From: Streptomyces cavernicola
Lineage (GTDB): Bacteria > Actinomycetota > Actinomycetes > Streptomycetales > Streptomycetaceae
Assembly: GCF_029968035.1 (NCBI RefSeq)
Contig: NZ_JASCIQ010000029.1
Location: 53,877-117,876 of the forward strand
Length of the DNA: 64,000 bases
Reading direction: 5' to 3'
Made by a program: the position numbers and the translations under genes. Shown piece by piece: positions 61,112 through 64,000 of the stretch (its first letter is position 1; the number at the start of each line of letters is the position of its first letter). The notes under the pieces are model-generated. The model saw only the letters and a program-made list of their open reading frames with translations. It did not search any database and was not told the DNA's origin.

Positions 61112-61318
61112 ATGGCGGACACGGCAGCGCGGACACTCGTCCGCACGCAGGGACGCAGGGCTCACGCCGCGTTCGGCGGCCGCCGTTCCGGCACCCGTCA
61201 CCCCTTGGTGGCGACGGCCATGGTGCTTCCCCTGGCGGCCCTGCTCGTAGTCGTCTTCGGCGGCTGGGAAGCGGTGGTCGTACAAGCGTCGTCCGTGGGC
61301 GCGATGCTGGGGCGCTGA
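61112..61318 (+). CDS. Small single-pass membrane protein
   Basis: A 68-residue protein: basic N terminus with RTQGRRAHAAFGGRRSGTRH, then a hydrophobic helix LVATAMVLPLAALLVVVFGG. AGGAGAGGGAGC precedes ATG 61112. No family recognised. The 60915-61111 gap upstream holds nothing I can support. Confidence 0.6.
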   Translation: MADTAARTLVRTQGRRAHAAFGGRRSGTRHPLVATAMVLPLAALLVVVFGGWEAVVVQASSVGAMLGR

Positions 61319-61405
61319 GCGGCGCCCCGGGCCCGGAAGAGCGGTCCGGGCGGGGACATCCGGCCATGAAACCCCGTGGGGACGGGGGTGCGGCGGACGG
61401 CACCG

Positions 61406-61440
61406 AATGCCCGCGCAGCTGGGGAGCTGCGCGGGCATTT
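61406..61440 (+). terminator. Strong hairpin terminator
   Basis: AATGCCCGCGCAGCT (61406-61420), GGGG loop, AGCTGCGCGGGCATT (61425-61439), then T. A 15-bp perfect stem between the small membrane gene and the phosphotransferase gene. Confidence 0.88.
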
Positions 61441-61546
61441 ACCTGCCCGGGGGAGCTCGGTGGCCGGTCCGTGCGGCCGCGTAGGCTCACAGCCCGGTGC
61501 GCCCGCCCGACCGCGCGCCGGCCAGGCGCACACCACAGGGGGATCC

Positions 61547-62503
61547 GTGAGCAGTTCCGTCGCGCGGGCGCTGACCGCCACCGTCAGAGCGGCGGCCCAC
61601 GGCCCGCATGCGGAGTGCACCTGCCCCGCCCGCCCCACGGTCCTCGCCGACCGCGACGACGGCACGGTCGTACGGGACGGCGCCACCGTCGCCAAGGCCC
61701 ACGCCCCGGACACCGACCGCACCGAGCTCGCCGCCCGCCTGGCCGTCGCCGCCCACCCCGCCCTGGCCGGAGTGCTGCTGGCCCCGCTGGACCTCCCGGC
61801 CGCCGAACTCGACGGCCGCCAGGTCACGTTCTGGCCGCACGGCACCCCCGTCGACGCGGACGCCCCGCAGGAGGCGCCCTGGGAAGAGGCCGCCGCCCTC
61901 CTCGCCCGCCTGCACGCCACCCCCGTCGAGGCCCTGCCGGGATCCCTCCCCGCGATGCGCGGACCGCACAAGGCCGCTCTCGCCGTGGCCCGGATGCGCC
62001 GCACCGGCCCGCCCGAGCAGGTCGCCGCCGTGGTCGAGCGCGCCTGGTCGGCCCTGCCGCCCTGGGCCCGCGCCGAGTCGACCGCGCCGGGCCCGGCGCG
62101 GCTGTGCCACGGCGACCTGCACCTCGGCCAACTCGTCCGGCACCCCGCGCCGCATGGCCCGTGGCTCCTGATAGACGTCGACGACCTGGGCCTCGGCGAC
62201 CCGGCCTGGGACCTGGCCCGCCCGGCTGCCTGGTTCGCGGCCGGCCTGCTCGCTCCCGAGGAGTGGCTCCGCTTCATCGGCTCGTACGCGGCGGCGGCCG
62301 GCCCGGCCGTGCCGCTCGACGCCGACCCTTGGCCCGTGCTCGACGTCCCCGCGCGGGCGCTCACCGTGCAGACCGCCGCCCTCGCCGTGGCGAAGGCGAC
62401 GGCCGCGCGGCGGGAGTTGGACGAGGTGGAGCTGGCCCTCCTGGACGCCTGTGACCGGATGGCCTCCGTCCCACCGCAGTTGCCCGCCGAGGCCGCCAAG
62501 TAG
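61547..62503 (+). CDS. Aminoglycoside phosphotransferase (APH)-family kinase-like protein
   Basis: A 318-residue protein with the APH catalytic loop LCHGDLHLGQLV and metal motif LLIDVDDLGLGDPAWDLA, near 185-230. N-terminal ECTCPARPTVLADRDDGTVV has a short Cys pair. Substrates of the family include antibiotics, choline and small metabolites; none is implied here. GTG 61547 has AGGGGGATCC upstream. Confidence 0.82.
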   Translation: MSSSVARALTATVRAAAHGPHAECTCPARPTVLADRDDGTVVRDGATVAKAHAPDTDRTELAARLAVAAHPALAGVLLAPLDLPAAELDGRQVTFWPHGTPVDADAPQEAPWEEAAALLARLHATPVEALPGSLPAMRGPHKAALAVARMRRTGPPEQVAAVVERAWSALPPWARAESTAPGPARLCHGDLHLGQLVRHPAPHGPWLLIDVDDLGLGDPAWDLARPAAWFAAGLLAPEEWLRFIGSYAAAAGPAVPLDADPWPVLDVPARALTVQTAALAVAKATAARRELDEVELALLDACDRMASVPPQLPAEAAK

Positions 62504-62573
62504 GGTTCCCACCAAGGCAACCGGGCACCGGTCCCGGTGAAGCAGTCCCGACCGGCGAGGAGTTGAGCCGACG

Positions 62574-62879
62574 ATGCAGTGTCCCAAGTGCCGTGCACCC
62601 ATGCAGACGTACAACCGCAACGGCGTTCAGATCGAGCAGTGCAACGGCTGCCGGGGGATCTTCCTCGACTACGGCGAGCTGGAGGCCCTGACCCGCCTGG
62701 AGTCGCAGTGGGCCCAGCAGGTCCCGCCGGCTGCGCCCCCGGCCGCTCCGGCGCCGGCCCCCGCCCCGCAGGCCTACCCCGCGCCGCAGCAGCCGGCCTG
62801 GGGCGCCCCGCACCCGGGCCACGGCCACCACGGTCACTACCGGCAGAAGAGCTTCGGCCGGATGCTGTTCTCGTCCTGA
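62574..62879 (+). CDS. TFIIB-type zinc-ribbon protein
   Basis: A 101-residue protein. Four Cys in CPKCRAPM and CNGCRGIFLDYGELEAL form a zf-TFIIB ribbon (about 3-45). The rest is Pro/Ala-rich with a His cluster (GHGHHGHYRQKSF) that could bind metal. Role unknown. Confidence 0.82.
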   Translation: MQCPKCRAPMQTYNRNGVQIEQCNGCRGIFLDYGELEALTRLESQWAQQVPPAAPPAAPAPAPAPQAYPAPQQPAWGAPHPGHGHHGHYRQKSFGRMLFSS

Positions 62880-62941
62880 CGCACAGCCGGGCTCGGGCCC
62901 GTCCCGAGCCCGGCGCTCAGGCGCCCGTACATGAAAACGAA

Positions 62942-62970
62942 GAAGCCCCCGGCCGAGGGCTGGGGGCTTC
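62942..62970. terminator. Bidirectional terminator between the zinc-ribbon gene and the tRNA array
   Basis: GAAGCCCCC (62942-62950) and GGGGGCTTC (62962-62970). On the minus strand TTCGTTTTC follows the stem, a T-rich tail fitting termination of the tRNA transcript. Confidence 0.8.
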
Positions 62971-62978
62971 AACTCGCG

Positions 62979-63050
62979 TGGACGATACTGGGATTGAACC
63001 AGTGACCTCTTCCGTGTCAGGGAAGCGCTCTCCCGCTGAGCTAATCGTCC
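62979..63050 (-). tRNA. tRNA-Val(GAC), copy 3 of the transcript
   Basis: 72 nt. Acceptor GGACGAT/ATCGTCC, anticodon loop CTGACAC with anticodon GAC, and T-arm GGTTCAATCC are all present on the minus strand. CCA is not encoded. Confidence 0.97.
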
Positions 63051-63085
63051 TCGGGACCACGAACTCGAAGGTCGTGGGTACTGCG

Positions 63086-63157
63086 TGCGCGATACTGGGA
63101 TTGAACCAGTGACCTCTTCCGTGTCAGGGAAGCGCTCTCCCGCTGAGCTAATCGCGC
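63086..63157 (-). tRNA. tRNA-Val(GAC) with variant acceptor stem
   Basis: Same body as the neighbours, with anticodon GAC, but the acceptor pair is GCGCGAT/ATCGCGC instead of GGACGAT/ATCGTCC: compensated changes on both strands of the stem. CCA is not encoded. Confidence 0.95.
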
Positions 63158-63190
63158 GGGGCCCGTGCAGCGTACCGGAGTACCGGGCAG

Positions 63191-63262
63191 TGGACGATAC
63201 TGGGATTGAACCAGTGACCTCTTCCGTGTCAGGGAAGCGCTCTCCCGCTGAGCTAATCGTCC
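63191..63262 (-). tRNA. tRNA-Val(GAC), copy 1 of the transcript
   Basis: Identical in body and acceptor to 62979-63050; anticodon GAC. Confidence 0.97.
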
Positions 63263-63263
63263 T

Positions 63264-63337
63264 TGGAGGTGGAGACGGGATTTGAACCCGTGTAGACGGC
63301 TTTGCAGGCCGTTGCCTCGCCTCTCGGCCACTCCACC
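63264..63337 (-). tRNA. tRNA-Cys(GCA)
   Basis: Acceptor GGTGGAG/CTCCACC, anticodon GCA in CTGCAAA, T-arm GGTTCAAATCC. Here CCA is encoded (TGG at 63264-63266 on the plus strand). It lies 1 bp from the preceding tRNA-Val. Confidence 0.96.
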
Positions 63338-63374
63338 AGGAGCGTGGGAGTTCGGGAAGATCCCCCACATCCTG

Positions 63375-63447
63375 AGCGGACGACCAGGCTCGAACTGGCG
63401 ACCTCAACCTTGGCAAGGTTGCGCTCTACCAACTGAGCTACGTCCGC
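63375..63447 (-). tRNA. tRNA-Gly(GCC)
   Basis: Acceptor GCGGACG/CGTCCGC, anticodon GCC in TTGCCAA, T-arm AGTTCGAGCCT. First tRNA of the minus-strand array. Confidence 0.96.
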
Positions 63448-63488
63448 TTGTTCTCCGGGGCGCTTGGCGCGTCCCGGCGACGTGTTGA

Positions 63489-63516
63489 ACTCTAGCGGAT
63501 TCCCGGCCTAGTACAA
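63489..63516 (-). promoter_or_regulatory. Promoter of the tRNA array
   Basis: On the minus strand TTGTAC (63516-63511), 16 bp, TAGAGT (63494-63489), about 40 bp before tRNA-Gly. A good housekeeping-sigma match. Confidence 0.7.
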
Positions 63517-63592
63517 AAACGCGTTTGCGCAGCCTGCATCGCTGCCACCTGCGCCGGGGCGGTCCGAGGCACGCCGCCATAGACTCACAGCC

Positions 63593-64000
63593 GTGCACAA
63601 CCCCCCGTCGACGTTCTCCCCGATGGCACGTTTCGGCAGCCTCCTGGCCACCGACCTGCGTGATGTCACCAGCGACCCCACTGCTCTGGACTCCTCCGGC
63701 TTCTGGGCCGTGAGCGCGGACTTCGAAGGGCGCCTCGTCTGCGCCCGCTTCGACCGCGTACGCGAGGAGCCGGTGCCGCTGCCCGTACCCGGCCGCTGGC
63801 ACGGCCCCGCCGCCGGCGACTGGACGACATCGCTCGACCGCGCCGCGTACACGGCGGGCGTCCGCCGCATCCGCGAGCACATCGCGGCCGGCGAGGTGTA
63901 TCAGGCCAATCTCTGCCGTGTGCTGTCCGCGCCGCTGCCCGACCCGGCCGCCGCGGACGTGGACGCGCTGACCGCGCTGCTCGCCCGCGGCAATCCCGCC
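63593..64000 (+). CDS. Chorismate-binding enzyme (PabB/TrpE-like), 3'-truncated by the window edge
   Basis: 136 codons from GTG 63593 to the right edge. The conserved IREHIAAGEVYQANLCRVLS matches the start of the chorismate-binding domain of aminodeoxychorismate/anthranilate synthase component I. The catalytic part lies outside. TAGACT at 63580-63585 is 7 nt before GTG, so the mRNA is probably leaderless. PabB is more likely than TrpE from the short N-terminal region, but this is open. Confidence 0.8.
   Translation, partial: MHNPPSTFSPMARFGSLLATDLRDVTSDPTALDSSGFWAVSADFEGRLVCARFDRVREEPVPLPVPGRWHGPAAGDWTTSLDRAAYTAGVRRIREHIAAGEVYQANLCRVLSAPLPDPAAADVDALTALLARGNPA

Noticed and set aside
62979..63447. 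Protein frames with repeated residues across the tRNA array
   Set aside because: They only reflect the repeated tRNA genes.

Overview
The window is chromosomal DNA of a Streptomyces-type actinomycete. The DNA is very GC rich with strongly biased third codon positions, GTG starts are common, and several genes appear to be leaderless. Tat signals, a mycosin-type protease, an ECF42-type sigma factor, a BluB-CobT protein and the arg and infC-rpmI-rplT gene orders all fit the genus. The species cannot be told from the sequence. The region reads as stable core chromosome with small accessory genes between conserved blocks. No prophage, transposase gene or CRISPR array is visible; the only mobile element is a 172-bp MITE.

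Layout. 1-4.0 kb: end of a mycosin gene, SseB-like and DUF1844 genes, then infC-rpmI-rplT behind a long leader. infC has no ordinary start codon and uses ATC. 4.2-10.1 kb: an rRNA/tRNA methyltransferase, an orphan sensor kinase, and pheS-pheT, with a palindromic repeat inserted in frame in pheT. 10.3-22.9 kb: mixed regulatory and metabolic genes (PP2C phosphatase, HTH/TPR regulator, Nudix, 3-hydroxyacyl-CoA dehydrogenase, GHL10 glycosidase, a divergent EamA/MocR pair, GNAT, an ECF42 sigma factor with its YciI partner). 23-25.3 kb: monomeric isocitrate dehydrogenase. 25.4-29.9 kb: TerB-like and SMI1/KNR4 proteins, then a rifampicin-monooxygenase-like gene with a RAE-like inverted repeat in its promoter region. 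30-38.3 kb: argC-J-B-D-R as one overlapping operon and argH as a separate unit, both preceded by ARG-box-like DNA. 38.3-46.3 kb: a TetR/MFS pair with an operator palindrome, PlsC, a Tat-exported glycerophosphodiesterase, a sigma-like gene with a TTA codon and a MITE exactly at its stop, and small membrane and HAD proteins. 46.4-50.3 kb: a methionine ABC transporter, metN-I-Q-Q, behind a 28-residue leader peptide ending in Cys and Met codons. 51.3-58.2 kb: cobalamin/siroheme genes (cbiET, a 1281-residue BluB-CobT fusion, cysG-type). 58.3-64 kb: a second TrmH-type methyltransferase, a Ser/Thr kinase, small proteins, a phosphotransferase, five tRNAs (Gly-Cys-Val-Val-Val) and the start of a chorismate-binding enzyme.

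How the genes work together. Several units show regulation readable from the DNA. Arginine synthesis would be feedback-repressed by the ArgR encoded in its own operon. Methionine uptake looks attenuated by translation of a Cys/Met-rich leader. infC probably combines a leader terminator with a non-canonical start codon. The monooxygenase is likely induced by rifamycins through the RAE. Three small accessory genes carry the rare TTA codon and would depend on the bldA leucyl-tRNA, linking them to development.
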